A stretch of DNA of 64,000 nt from Paraburkholderia dioscoreae (GCF_902459535.1 NZ_LR699554.1:3224001-3288000), one strand, 5' to 3'; shown: positions 52,827 to 63,255, counted from the stretch's first letter. Made by a program: numbers and translations. Notes: generated from the sequence alone by a model not told the origin.

Positions 52827-53278
52827 AACGCATGCACATCCATGTGTCGGTTGAGAATCTGGGCGAAAGCATCCGGTTCTATCGCGCGATGTTCGGCAAC
52901 GCGGAGCCCACCGTCATCAAAAGCGACTACTGCAAGTGGGAGCTGACAAACCCGGCCGTCAACTTTGCGATTTCACAACGCGGGGCGAAGCCGGGCGTGG
53001 ACCACCTCGGCATTCAGGTCGAAACCGACGCGGAACTGGTCGAAATGAATGCGCGCTTTACCGCTGCCGAACTGCCGGTGCAGGCCCAGACGGGCACGAC
53101 GTGCTGCTATGCACGGTCGGACAAGGCGTGGACGACAGATCCGCAAGGCGTTGCATGGGAAACGTTCAGAACCCTTGAAGCCGCGCCGGTCTACGGCCAC
53201 TCGCGCGAGCAATCGCAACCCTCTGCCGCATGCTGCGTGCCGGTCGACACTACCGTCAAGCTCGGGAGCCGCCCGTGA
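52823..53278 (+). CDS. arsI: ArsI-type C-As lyase (VOC family)
   Basis: The 151-residue protein is a vicinal-oxygen-chelate dioxygenase with probable iron ligands His5 or His7, His61 and Glu113, and the vicinal cysteine pair C94-C95 (TTCCYARSDKAW) that binds trivalent organoarsenicals. ArsI cleaves the carbon-arsenic bond of methyl or aromatic arsenicals. The CadI proteins are closely related, so this assignment rests on the cysteine pair and the operon context. Confidence 0.8.
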   Translation: MKRMHIHVSVENLGESIRFYRAMFGNAEPTVIKSDYCKWELTNPAVNFAISQRGAKPGVDHLGIQVETDAELVEMNARFTAAELPVQAQTGTTCCYARSDKAWTTDPQGVAWETFRTLEAAPVYGHSREQSQPSAACCVPVDTTVKLGSRP

Positions 53279-53359
53279 ACCTGTCGCTGCATGTGCTTGA
53301 TCGCAATGCGATTCAGCGCGAAATACACGCAATCGGTGAGAAACGCGCAGAGGGATCAA

Positions 53360-54445
53360 ATGAGCAGCACTGATACAGCGAACGGCGCCACGCCAGGCGC
53401 GATCGGGTTTTTCGAGCGTTACCTGACGGTGTGGGTTGTCCTCTGCATCGTCGGCGGCATTCTGGCCGGACAGCTGCTTCCCCAGCTCTTCCAGGCAATC
53501 GGCCGCATGGAAGTGGCGCACGTCAATCTTCCGGTCGGGGTGCTGATCTGGGTGATGATCATCCCGATGCTGGTCAAGATCGACTTTTCGGCGATGACCC
53601 AGGTCGGGAGCCAATGGCGCGGCATCGGCGTCACGCTGTTCGTGAACTGGTTCGTCAAACCGTTCTCGATGGCGTTGCTAGGCGGGATCTTCATCCGTCA
53701 CGTGTTTGCGCGGTGGCTTCCCGCCGACCAGCTCGACAGCTACATCGCCGGCCTGATCCTGCTGGCCGCCGCCCCCTGCACGGCAATGGTGTTTGTGTGG
53801 TCGCAACTCTGCAAGGGCGATCCCTACTTCACGCTATCGCAAGTGGCGCTCAACGACTCCATCATGATCGTGGCCTTCGCACCGCTCGTCGCGCTCCTGC
53901 TCGGTCTGTCGGCCATCACGGTGCCGTGGGCCACGCTGATCATTTCGGTTGGGCTGTACATCGTCATTCCCGTCATTCTTGCCCAGTTGTTACGTCGGCA
54001 TCTGCTCGCCAAGGGCGACGCACATTTCCGCCAGACGGTCGCACGGCTGGGTCCGTATTCGATCAGCGCACTGCTCGCGACACTCGTACTGCTGTTTGCT
54101 TTTCAGGGCCAGGCGATTGTCGAAGAGCCGCTTGTTATCGCCATGCTCGCGGTGCCAATCCTGATACAGGTGTTTTTCAATTCGGGCCTTGCCTACCTGC
54201 TGAATCGCAAGCTCGGCGTCGCCCACTGTGTCGCGGGGCCGTCCAGTCTGATCGGTGCCAGCAACTTCTTCGAGCTGGCGGTCGCCACGGCAATCAGTCT
54301 GTTCGGGTTCCATTCCGGGGCAGCTCTCGCCACGGTGGTCGGTGTGCTGATCGAAGTGCCGGTGATGCTGTTTGTCGTTGGCGTTGTCAACCGCTCGCAG
54401 CACTGGTACGAAGCCAAACACAGCACCAAGGAGAAACCGCTATGA
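53360..54445 (+). CDS. acr3: Arsenite efflux permease Acr3
   Basis: The 361-residue protein has ten membrane segments and the Acr3 signatures LIWVMIIPMLVKIDF, AAPCTAMVFVWS and GASNFFELAVA. It extrudes arsenite from the cytoplasm. The ATG at 53360 is preferred to an upstream in-frame start (GAGGGA precedes it). Its stop overlaps the arsC start (ATGA). Confidence 0.9.
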   Translation: MSSTDTANGATPGAIGFFERYLTVWVVLCIVGGILAGQLLPQLFQAIGRMEVAHVNLPVGVLIWVMIIPMLVKIDFSAMTQVGSQWRGIGVTLFVNWFVKPFSMALLGGIFIRHVFARWLPADQLDSYIAGLILLAAAPCTAMVFVWSQLCKGDPYFTLSQVALNDSIMIVAFAPLVALLLGLSAITVPWATLIISVGLYIVIPVILAQLLRRHLLAKGDAHFRQTVARLGPYSISALLATLVLLFAFQGQAIVEEPLVIAMLAVPILIQVFFNSGLAYLLNRKLGVAHCVAGPSSLIGASNFFELAVATAISLFGFHSGAALATVVGVLIEVPVMLFVVGVVNRSQHWYEAKHSTKEKPL

Positions 54446-54864
54446 GCGTTACGATCTATCACAACCCCGAGTGCGGCACGTCGCGCAACACGCTGGCAAT
54501 GATCCGCAACGCGGGCATCGAACCTGAAATCATCGAGTATCTGAAGACCCCGCCCGACCGGGAAACATTGATAGGCCTGATCTCTCGCGCCGGCCTGACG
54601 GTACGCGCTGTGCTGCGCGAAAAGGGCACGCCTTACGCCGAGCTTGGGCTGAACGATACGTCCTTGAGCGATGGGGCGTTGCTCGATGCGATGATGGAAC
54701 ATCCGATCCTCATTAACCGCCCGTTTGTCGTCACGCCGCTTGGCGTGCGCCTGTGCCGGCCTTCCGAGGTCGTGCTCGACATACTCCCTACCGGGCAGAA
54801 GGGTTCATTCAGCAAAGAGGACGGCGAGCAGGTAGTCGATAGCAAAGGACGGAGGCTTCTCTGA
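54442..54864 (+). CDS. arsC: Arsenate reductase, glutaredoxin-dependent
   Basis: The 140-residue protein has the active-site loop HNPECGTSRNT with Cys11 and the later VVTPLGVRLCRPSEVVLDIL in part. This is the plasmid R773-type ArsC that reduces arsenate to arsenite with glutathione/glutaredoxin. It overlaps acr3 by four bases and arsH by one base. Confidence 0.9.
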   Translation: MSVTIYHNPECGTSRNTLAMIRNAGIEPEIIEYLKTPPDRETLIGLISRAGLTVRAVLREKGTPYAELGLNDTSLSDGALLDAMMEHPILINRPFVVTPLGVRLCRPSEVVLDILPTGQKGSFSKEDGEQVVDSKGRRLL

Positions 54865-55628
54865 TGACGCAGGACATGCCGAACGTCAGCGCTGCGCACC
54901 TCGAGACACCTGATCTGCAGAAACTCGAACCGCGCGCGGTTTCGCAACACGCGCCGCGAATCCTCCTGCTGTTTGGCTCGTTGCGCGCCACCTCATACAG
55001 CCGGCTTCTCACGCTCGAAGCCGAACGCATCCTTCGCCATTTCGGCGCACAAACACGGGTATTCGATCCGCACGGCCTGCCGCTGGTGGATAGCGTGCCT
55101 GCCGACCATCCGAAGGTGGTCGAACTGCGCGAGCTCTCGGCATGGTCCGAAGGGCAAGTATGGTGCAGCCCCGAACGTCACGGAACCCTGACGGCGGTAT
55201 TCAAGAACCAGATCGACTGGCTGCCGCTCGAAAGCGGCGGCGTTCGCCCGACGCAGGGCCGCACGCTCGCGGTGATGCAGGTGTGCGGCGGATCGCAATC
55301 GTTCAACGCGGTGAACGCGCTGCGCATTCTCGGCCGGTGGATGCGTATGGTGACCATCCCGAATCAGTCTTCGGTGGCGAAGGCCTGGCAGGAGTTCGAC
55401 GCACACGGGCGCATGAAACCATCGGCTTACTACGATCGTGTCGTCGACGTGATGGAGGAGCTATACAAGTTCACGTTGCTGGTGCGTGACCGCTCGGACT
55501 ACCTGACCGATCGCTACAGTGAGCGCAAGGAAGCGCACCCGGCGCTAGCAACGACACTGGCGGCCGCCGCCATGAACCAGAACGCGGTGACCGTCAATGC
55601 AGACACTGACGACAGCGAAACGGAGTGA
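54864..55628 (+). CDS. arsH: Organoarsenical oxidase ArsH (NADPH-dependent flavoprotein)
   Basis: The 254-residue protein is an FMN-binding flavodoxin-like protein with LLLFGSLRATSYSRLL and GGSQSFNAVNALRILGRW. ArsH oxidises trivalent methylated and aromatic arsenicals to the less toxic pentavalent forms. It fits with ArsI in dealing with organoarsenicals. The last 32 bases overlap the MFS gene. Confidence 0.85.
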   Translation: MTQDMPNVSAAHLETPDLQKLEPRAVSQHAPRILLLFGSLRATSYSRLLTLEAERILRHFGAQTRVFDPHGLPLVDSVPADHPKVVELRELSAWSEGQVWCSPERHGTLTAVFKNQIDWLPLESGGVRPTQGRTLAVMQVCGGSQSFNAVNALRILGRWMRMVTIPNQSSVAKAWQEFDAHGRMKPSAYYDRVVDVMEELYKFTLLVRDRSDYLTDRYSERKEAHPALATTLAAAAMNQNAVTVNADTDDSETE

Positions 55629-56859
55629 CGGACACGGCGGTCGCGGCACTGTCGCAACATGGGCGCTCGCGGTTGCGCAGCTCGTCTCCTGGGGCTCGAT
55701 CTATTACGCGTTTTCGCTGTTCGTCGTTCCGATGGAAGGAACGATGGGATGGAGCCGGACCGCGACCAACGCGGCCCTCTCTGTTGGCCTTCTGATTTCC
55801 GGGCTGGCGGCTTATCCGGTCGGAACCTGGATCGATCACGGTCATGGCCGGCGCGTCATGGTATGCGGGACCGTGTTGGCCGCGGCAATGCTGGCGCTGT
55901 GGTCTCAGGCGCATAGCCTCGTGACGCTGTTCATCGTCTGGATCGGCCTCGGTGCCGCGATGGCCGCGACGCTCTACGATCCGGTTTTCGCGGTGATCAC
56001 GCGAGACTATCCAGGCAGCTTTCGCACAAAGATCACGTTGATCACGCTGGTGGCGGGTTTCGCCAGCACCGTCTTTATCCCGCTAACTCAGATTCTCGTC
56101 GACTGGCTCCAATGGCGAGGTGCGCTCCTCGCGCTCGCCGGGTTCAATCTGGCGATCTGCGTACCTATCCATGTCTTCGCGATTGGTCGCGATGCGCCGC
56201 GTAGAGACGATCTGGATTACAAAACCGCGCTGAAGGCGACCCATGCGGAAGCAACCAGGCGCGCGCTACGGACGCCGACGTTCTGGGCACTTGCCGTGTG
56301 CTTCACGGCCTACTACGCGACATTTGCGGCGCTAACCTTCCACCTGGTACCGCTCATGGCGGAACGGCGGGTGTCGCCGGCGCTGATCCTGACGACGATG
56401 GCCGTGATCGGGCCGGCGCAGGTATTCGCGCGCGTGCTGTGGTTCACGCTCGGCCGCAATCTTCGTCCGTCGATTGTCGGCGTGGTGATTACAACGGCGT
56501 TTCCGGCGTCGGTTCCTGTTCTCATGTGTGCGGGCACGTCGCCGGCAATGTTGATCCTGTTCGCCGTCGTCTATGGCGGCGCAAACGGCATGATGACAAT
56601 CCTGCGCGGGACGATCGTGCAGGACGTGATGTGGACCGAGGGTTATGGAGCCGTGAGCGGAATGCTTTCGATGCCGTCAAACATTGCCAAAGGCATCGCG
56701 CCGATTTCGGCTGCGGCGATCTGGACGGCAGGCAACAACTATGTCCCTGTCGAATGGACCGTGCTGGCGGTGTCGCTCGTTTCGGCTGTTGCGTTTATCC
56801 TCGCCATTCGCCTTGCTTCCGGGAAGACGCTCGGCGAGCATCAAGTCAATTTCGAGTGA
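55597..56859 (+). CDS. MFS transporter of the ars operon (ArsK-like candidate)
   Basis: The 420-residue protein has 12 membrane segments and MFS loop motifs (GTWIDHGHGRRVMV). It overlaps arsH by 32 bases, so it belongs to the ars operon. Known operon-linked MFS exporters include ArsJ and ArsK. No partner GAPDH gene is adjacent, which disfavours ArsJ. An ArsK-like exporter of trivalent arsenicals or antimony is possible but not proven by sequence. Confidence 0.7.
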   Translation: MQTLTTAKRSDGHGGRGTVATWALAVAQLVSWGSIYYAFSLFVVPMEGTMGWSRTATNAALSVGLLISGLAAYPVGTWIDHGHGRRVMVCGTVLAAAMLALWSQAHSLVTLFIVWIGLGAAMAATLYDPVFAVITRDYPGSFRTKITLITLVAGFASTVFIPLTQILVDWLQWRGALLALAGFNLAICVPIHVFAIGRDAPRRDDLDYKTALKATHAEATRRALRTPTFWALAVCFTAYYATFAALTFHLVPLMAERRVSPALILTTMAVIGPAQVFARVLWFTLGRNLRPSIVGVVITTAFPASVPVLMCAGTSPAMLILFAVVYGGANGMMTILRGTIVQDVMWTEGYGAVSGMLSMPSNIAKGIAPISAAAIWTAGNNYVPVEWTVLAVSLVSAVAFILAIRLASGKTLGEHQVNFE

Positions 56860-56869
56860 GCATGCAGCC

Positions 56870-57346
56870 ATGCAAATAAGAAAAGCAGAAGCCGCCGACC
56901 TGGGCGAGATCCGGAAGCTCCTGGACGCGAATGGTTTACCGGTAGAGGATGTTTCGAGCGGACTCATCGAAGGATTCCTGGTTGCCGAAGATGCAAACGG
57001 AACGATTGTCGGTAGCGGTGGACTCGAGCAACTCGGTTCAAGCGTGCTCTTGCGATCGCTCGCCGTCACGTCGGAACTGCGCGGTAGAGGCATCGCGAGA
57101 GAACTGGTCGCGCGACTCGAAGCTAGCGCGCGCTCACTCCGCCAACACGAAGTCTGGTTGCTGACAACGACTGCGGAACATATGTTTGAACGAGCCGGCT
57201 ATGAGCATGTACATCGCGACGAGGTGCCAGACGAAATGCGGTCTTGCAGGCAGTTCGCGGTTCTGTGTCCGTCGTCGGCCACTTGCATGAGAAAGCGGCT
57301 CCTGCCGGCATGTTCCCCATCCACAGCCCGACCAATATCAACCTGA
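56870..57346 (+). CDS. arsN2: Arsenic-resistance GNAT acetyltransferase (ArsN2-like)
   Basis: The 158-residue protein has a GNAT fold with acetyl-CoA motif ELRGRGIARELV and the C-terminal RSCRQFAVLCPSSATCMRKR, which is typical of ArsN2-type proteins. ArsN1 proteins acetylate arsinothricin or related compounds; the ArsN2 substrate is less clear. It follows the MFS gene by ten bases. Some residues after the conserved part (about the last 12) may be non-native, as the gene end runs into a truncated GGDEF gene. Confidence 0.7.
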   Translation: MQIRKAEAADLGEIRKLLDANGLPVEDVSSGLIEGFLVAEDANGTIVGSGGLEQLGSSVLLRSLAVTSELRGRGIARELVARLEASARSLRQHEVWLLTTTAEHMFERAGYEHVHRDEVPDEMRSCRQFAVLCPSSATCMRKRLLPACSPSTARPIST

Positions 57347-57347
57347 T

Positions 57348-57965
57348 TTCCGCCGCCGGAATCCGATAGTTGGACAATTCCAACAACTCGTTTCATTTGT
57401 CGTTCTCGTGCTGCTGGAAGAGCGGGTGACGCAAGCTACACATCTCGCCGCTCACGACGAACTCACAGGTCTGCCGAACCGCCGCCTCTATGCGGAACGC
57501 TTCGACCAGGCCGTCGCCCGAGCTTCCCGCGACGGCTCTGGATTCGGCTTTCTGGTGATTGACCTGAACCGCTTCAAGCTGGTGAACGACACGCTAGGTC
57601 ATCAGGCCGGGGACAACGTGTTGAAGGCGGTCAGCGAACGGTTCCGTAGCGTCTTGCGCGGCATTGATACGCTTGCGCGCACCGGTGGGGACGAGTTCAC
57701 CGTGATCCTGGACGGTGTCAGTAACCTGCCTGATGCCGAGGCCGTGGGCGATGCGCTGCGCAAATCGCTCGACGCTCCGATCATGCTCGCGGACGGCCCG
57801 TACCATGCCAGCGCGAGCATCGGTGCGTCAGTCTATCCCGACGACGGATTGACCCAGATTCAGTTACATGCCGTTGCGGACGAACGCATGTACACCGGCA
57901 AAGAACAATATCGCATCGTGTCGGCGCGCTATGGACAGGCGATTGACCATTCAAGCCGTGCTTAG
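57348..57965 (+). pseudogene. N-terminally truncated GGDEF (diguanylate cyclase) gene
   Basis: From 57348 the frame is open and from about 57420 encodes a GGDEF domain with DELTGLPNRRL, DLNRFKLVNDTLGHQAGDN and the active-site TGGDEF. Upstream only a short hydrophobic segment remains, as expected if the sensory and membrane parts were lost where the ars operon ends. A GTG at 57408 could start a 185-residue protein, but there is no clear ribosome-binding site. The catalytic motif is intact, so a small cyclase cannot be excluded. Confidence 0.55.
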
Positions 57966-58061
57966 TGTCACGGCGGATTCCGGATCGATCACCTGACACG
58001 CCTGACATGATTGCCATGCGACAATCAGATTCGCTAGCCACCAGTCCAAAGGGTGAACGGT

Positions 58062-58343
58062 ATGGAACACGCACACGTACAGCTTACGACTCCGGTCCTC
58101 GCCGACGAGTCAGCACTGTGGTTCTCCGCGTACGGCTTCGGGTGGGGATACTGCGGCTACGAGCTTAAATCTGACGTGGTTTGCCAATACCTCGGGGCCG
58201 CAAACGACAGCCCCAAGCAATTGTTGCTCGCTTTCCAGCTTGGCAAACCAAGACTTTCGGCAGCGGCGGAGCGCAAGGCGGTTCCGTCCACCGGTGAGCG
58301 GGTCGAGCTTACTGGCGAGGATCTCGGAGGCATCGGCGGATAG
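58062..58343 (+). CDS. Small hypothetical protein
   Basis: The 93-residue protein has aromatic strands (ALWFSAYGFGWGYCGYEL) and later LLLAFQLGKPRL, a layout seen in small beta-rich proteins, but no family was recognised. AAAGGG stands about eight bases before the ATG. It is convergent with the ABC-F gene. Confidence 0.5.
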   Translation: MEHAHVQLTTPVLADESALWFSAYGFGWGYCGYELKSDVVCQYLGAANDSPKQLLLAFQLGKPRLSAAAERKAVPSTGERVELTGEDLGGIGG

Positions 58344-58425
58344 GGGCTCGCGTTCGGCCTAAGTCCCCCTTCGACTCGATGCAAGCGCCCTGGTGGCTTC
58401 CAAACTGGAAGGGGCAATAGTTAGC

Positions 58426-60105
<1,680 letters not shown>

Positions 60106-60479
60106 AAGGGGCTACTTCGGAGAAGATAGGCATGATAGCCGACCGGACGTACAGAGCTGCCTCTTTTCTGGCCGCGCGGGTGAAGAATGGCTTTCGCTTT
60201 GCGGGGCCGCAGGCCAGGAAGCGAGGCGGGCACTGGCGCACCGGGCGTTCCCGTGCGGGGTCGGCGAACAGACGGCGAGTGACGGTTCCTGGCCGGTAGC
60301 ATCAGCTCAGCGAGCGCTTTCTGGAGCGGACGTTGGACTGATCAGCGGCGGTTTTGCGGTTGGCGGGGGGAATGCGTGCTCCCGGCCACTTTCGGCCGTT
60401 CGGTACGAACCCGAAGATCGCTGACAATTTCGACTGATTTCGAACCCGGAGGGATTGATTGCTGTCGGCCACTAACTAG
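60106..60479. other. Intergenic region
   Basis: About 370 bases between the divergent ABC-F gene and the short acetyltransferase. Frames here lack recognisable domains. No promoter consensus was assigned. Confidence 0.4.
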
Positions 60480-60869
60480 GTGGCTCTGGATCCGCGTTGG
60501 AGGATGTCTTGCCGAAGCATCGTCAAACGACCGGGCCAATGCTGCGCTCGCGAGCGGTTTTTGGCATCATTTGATCCCGCTCTGTGCTGCTTTATCGAGG
60601 TCGATGGTATTCAGGCAGGCTTTATCTTGGTCCGCCCGCAGCAAGATCATTGGCTTCTCGACCATCTATATATCCTGCCCGAGCACCAGGGCAGACGCAT
60701 TGGCGCAGCCGTTTTGCGCGATGTCCTTAAGCGTGCCGACGCGCAGCGCATGCCAGTCCGCCTTGGTGCCTTGCGCGGCAGTGATTCGAATCGCTTTTAC
60801 CAGCGGCATGGCTTCATACAGACTGACGAAGCAGAATGGGACATCTACTACGTGCGCCATCCGAACTGA
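60480..60869 (+). CDS. GNAT acetyltransferase, possibly N-terminally degenerate
   Basis: The 129-residue protein has a GNAT core: FIEVDGIQAGFILVRPQQDHWLLDHLYILPEHQGRRIGAAVL (in part) and SNRFYQRHGFIQT. The first 30 residues, Arg/Cys-rich, do not look like the normal first helix, so the 5' end may be decayed or shifted. The predicted start is GTG at 60480; an ATG at 60504 has GGAGG directly adjacent, which is too close. Substrate unknown. Confidence 0.5.
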   Translation: MALDPRWRMSCRSIVKRPGQCCARERFLASFDPALCCFIEVDGIQAGFILVRPQQDHWLLDHLYILPEHQGRRIGAAVLRDVLKRADAQRMPVRLGALRGSDSNRFYQRHGFIQTDEAEWDIYYVRHPN

Positions 60870-61113
60870 TTGGCCGCCTGCGGACGTTCCGATGCAAGAC
60901 GCATGAGTCCCGCAGCGGCCACAAGGGGACAGTCGACAGCAGTTGCAAGACCGTCGACAATCGACGCGATCACGATAATCGGCAGAACTCGTGGCGATCG
61001 GCCGCCGGCGCACCTTTGCGCCTGGATCATAGGGCTGTTCGAGCGAGATTAAGTCGCAAACCAGAGGCAGGTTGAAGCGACGAAACTGGACGTTCAAAGG
61101 AATTGTTCCGCAA

Positions 61114-61740
61114 ATGCGTAAACACCCGATTGCCCTTATTCTTGCAGCTTGCCTGGCGTGCCTCAGCATTTACCCCTCCGCAGTCGAAGCACAAACACCA
61201 TGCGCGCACTTCGAAAAACAATTGTCCCGGTTACAACGGCAGCATCCGCATGTCGATATCTCGAACCTAGGCTCGCAAGAATTATGTTTCGACAACTGCA
61301 CAGGAGACCAGACCCGGGCTGCTCGGTACTGGGAACAAGCTGCACCGGCTTCGGCCGACGCCATCCGAACTGAGCTGACTCAATACGCCGATACGACGGG
61401 TTATTCGACAGAAATAGCGATACCCGGCAGATCCCAGCCTATCGTCAGAATCTCGCGGCGTGTGGGAACGGCCTCTTGCGTACGCGATACCTATCTCACC
61501 CGCGCTGCCGATGGCTACCGCTTGATGAGCAACTCGATTCTCGATGATTTATCTCAAGAAGCCGGGTACTGCGGCAGATCGTTCGTCTACTTCGAAACGT
61601 GGCGAAGCCGCTCTTACGCCGTTCTCTGGGACGAAGGAGAAGCCAACACGGAGATAATTGCTTACCGCGTGACGCCGTCACTTGATGTGGAGAAAGTTTG
61701 TTCTGTTCACAGAACGAGCAGAAAAGCGGCCGATAACTAG
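61114..61740 (+). CDS. Secreted hypothetical protein
   Basis: The 208-residue protein has a signal peptide (IALILAACLACLSIYPSAVEAQ) and a mature part with six cysteines (TPCAHF, ELCFDNCTGD, TASCVRD, AGYCGRS, EKVCSVH), likely forming disulfides in the periplasm. No family was recognised. An upstream ATG 14 codons earlier is in frame; the ATG at 61114 begins a better signal peptide and is preferred. Confidence 0.6.
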   Translation: MRKHPIALILAACLACLSIYPSAVEAQTPCAHFEKQLSRLQRQHPHVDISNLGSQELCFDNCTGDQTRAARYWEQAAPASADAIRTELTQYADTTGYSTEIAIPGRSQPIVRISRRVGTASCVRDTYLTRAADGYRLMSNSILDDLSQEAGYCGRSFVYFETWRSRSYAVLWDEGEANTEIIAYRVTPSLDVEKVCSVHRTSRKAADN

Positions 61741-61970
61741 CCGCAGGGACAACAGCGGTGGCCCGCGTGGAGCATCACGAGACGGATGAAGGGCCGCTAT
61801 CAAGGACATTGAAGGACCGCTCCGGGTCGTGCCCAGTCCACTGCGATTCCCGCGAAATCCGGGAAACTCATGCTTTTTGAATAAAGCAGAGCTCGGCCAA
61901 CCGGACCTTGATCCGGCGCTGCCGAATCGGCGACAATCCAGGCCCGCATCCGTTTATCAGATGGAGCCTC

Positions 61971-62480
61971 ATGAGTGTCATTCAGATACGCCGCGTGATC
62001 CGCGTCGACGCCGCCGAGTTGATCGCCGCGAACTTGGCAAGTCAGGACTACCATTTGCCTTGGGTCACATCATTTACCGATCAAACGGGATTCGATAACT
62101 GGTTTGCGCGTGGACTCACCGGACCGAACGTCAGTCTCGTTGCGCGTGACGTAGCAACGAATAGAATCGTCGGCGTAGTAAATATTAGCGAGATAGTCGC
62201 AGGCGCTTTCCAGAGTGCATATCTCGGGTATTACGGGATGGTGAACTTCGCCCGGTCCGGGTTGATGACCGAGGCACTGCGGGCGGCTGTTGGCTATGCC
62301 TTCAGCGAACTTGGATTGCATCGGCTGGAGGCAAACATTCAACCAGGAAATACAGCATCGATTGCACTTGTGCGTCGGTTGGGTTTTAGACAGGAAGGCC
62401 TTTCGCCAAGCTATCTCCGCATAAATGGCAAATGGCGAGACCACGAGCGATGGGCGTTGCTGGCCGATATGGCGGGTTAA
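61971..62480 (+). CDS. GNAT acetyltransferase (RimJ/RimL-like)
   Basis: The 169-residue protein is a RimJ/RimL-type GNAT: RIVGVVNISEIV, YLGYYGMVNFARSGLMTEALRAAVGYAF in part, GLHRLEANIQPGNTASIALVRRLGFRQEG. Such enzymes acetylate N-termini of ribosomal proteins or amino groups of small molecules. GGAG lies five bases before the ATG at 61971. Confidence 0.75.
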   Translation: MSVIQIRRVIRVDAAELIAANLASQDYHLPWVTSFTDQTGFDNWFARGLTGPNVSLVARDVATNRIVGVVNISEIVAGAFQSAYLGYYGMVNFARSGLMTEALRAAVGYAFSELGLHRLEANIQPGNTASIALVRRLGFRQEGLSPSYLRINGKWRDHERWALLADMAG

Positions 62481-62530
62481 ACACAGCCACCACTCAAAAA
62501 AATGATGTGCTCACGCAGAAATTGTTTTTG

Positions 62531-62544
62531 TGTCAATATTGACA
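62531..62544. promoter_or_regulatory. Perfect palindrome TGTCAATATTGACA
   Basis: A 14-base perfect palindrome ends two bases before the leader-peptide ATG at 62547. It could be an operator, or contain a -10-like CAATAT. No Shine-Dalgarno sequence is seen between it and the ATG. Confidence 0.45.
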
Positions 62545-62546
62545 GC

Positions 62547-62630
62547 ATGGAACTTCGTAACGTCCCGAGCAAGGCTCACCACCATCATCACGGTCGCTGT
62601 CCGTTGCGCCGTGGTTCGTTACGTCCATAG
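62547..62630 (+). CDS. His-rich leader peptide
   Basis: A 27-codon frame begins ATG at 62547 and ends TAG at 62628-62630. It contains five consecutive His codons (62577-62591) at residues 11-15. It is followed 42 bases later by an intrinsic terminator and then the acetyltransferase gene. This is the layout of amino-acid attenuators such as hisL. The lack of a ribosome-binding site is a weakness, so translation could be leaderless or absent. Confidence 0.5.
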   Translation: MELRNVPSKAHHHHHGRCPLRRGSLRP

Positions 62631-62672
62631 CAAGGAATTCGACCTCACGGTCCATTCCATGTGCAAACGACC

Positions 62673-62696
62673 AAGGCGCTTAAGGCGCCTTTTTTT
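62673..62696 (+). terminator. Intrinsic terminator between leader and acetyltransferase
   Basis: AAGGCGC and GCGCCTT pair around TTAAG and run directly into a stretch of six further Ts (62691-62696). It lies 25 bases before the acetyltransferase ATG, so it must act as an attenuator or block upstream transcripts. Confidence 0.8.
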
Positions 62697-62721
62697 ATCG
62701 CTCCACCATCAAGAGCTGAAG

Positions 62722-63255
62722 ATGACCGACTCGATAAGCTATCGCCGCGCAACTATCGACGACATTTTAAAAATTTGCGAGCTGGGTCAAATCTTGAACG
62801 CGATTCACCACTTGGCACGCCCCGATATCTATGCCGATGCCACAACTGTGATGGCTCGGGACAAACCGCACTGGCTCTCCAGCCTTCAGGAAGAAGATCG
62901 AGCTACGTTTCTTGCCGAGCTTGGTAGCAAGGCGATCGGCTTTATCACCGTTCAGGTGGTGCAGCCGATAAGCCCGTTATTGCAGCCGATGGCCGTTGGC
63001 CGCATCGGCTCGGTCGCTGTTTCCGAACAACTGCGGGGATGCGGAATCGGCAGCACACTAATGAAACTCGCAGAAGAGTGGGCGCGGAAACGCGGTGCCA
63101 CCGACGTCAGGCTGGCCGTTTGGGCCTTTAACGAACAGGCGGTCGATTTGTACGGGGAGCTTGGCTACGAAATTCGTGCATTCGAGATGGGAAAGCGAAT
63201 TCAGGCTGCTGCGGATATGGCCGCCGATGGACAGGATGAGGCATCCCGTGCATGA
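62722..63255 (+). CDS. GNAT acetyltransferase downstream of the His leader
   Basis: The 177-residue protein is a GNAT with motif A VAVSEQLRGCGIGSTLMKLAEEW and the C-terminal NEQAVDLYGELGYE. The substrate is not known; the upstream attenuator layout suggests a link to histidine or histidine limitation. The same frame is open up to 62530, but the ATG at 62722 begins the conserved domain and lies after the terminator, so it is chosen. Confidence 0.75.
   Translation: MTDSISYRRATIDDILKICELGQILNAIHHLARPDIYADATTVMARDKPHWLSSLQEEDRATFLAELGSKAIGFITVQVVQPISPLLQPMAVGRIGSVAVSEQLRGCGIGSTLMKLAEEWARKRGATDVRLAVWAFNEQAVDLYGELGYEIRAFEMGKRIQAAADMAADGQDEASRA

Larger units (their letters stand above)
62547..62696 (+). 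promoter_or_regulatory. Predicted histidine-responsive transcription attenuator
   Basis: Visible pairings are CACGG (62589-62593, inside the His codons) with CCGTG (62609-62613); GCGCC (62606-62610) with GGCGC (62675-62679, the 5' arm of the terminator); CGTAACG (62556-62562) with CGTTACG (62617-62623). A ribosome stalled at the His codons would free GCGCC to pair with the terminator arm and allow readthrough. The antiterminator stem is only five pairs by eye. Confidence 0.5.

Noticed and set aside
57369..57384. Palindrome GTTGGA-CAAT-TCCAAC before the GGDEF remnant
   Set aside because: Short, single occurrence, inside the probable former coding region; no sign of function.
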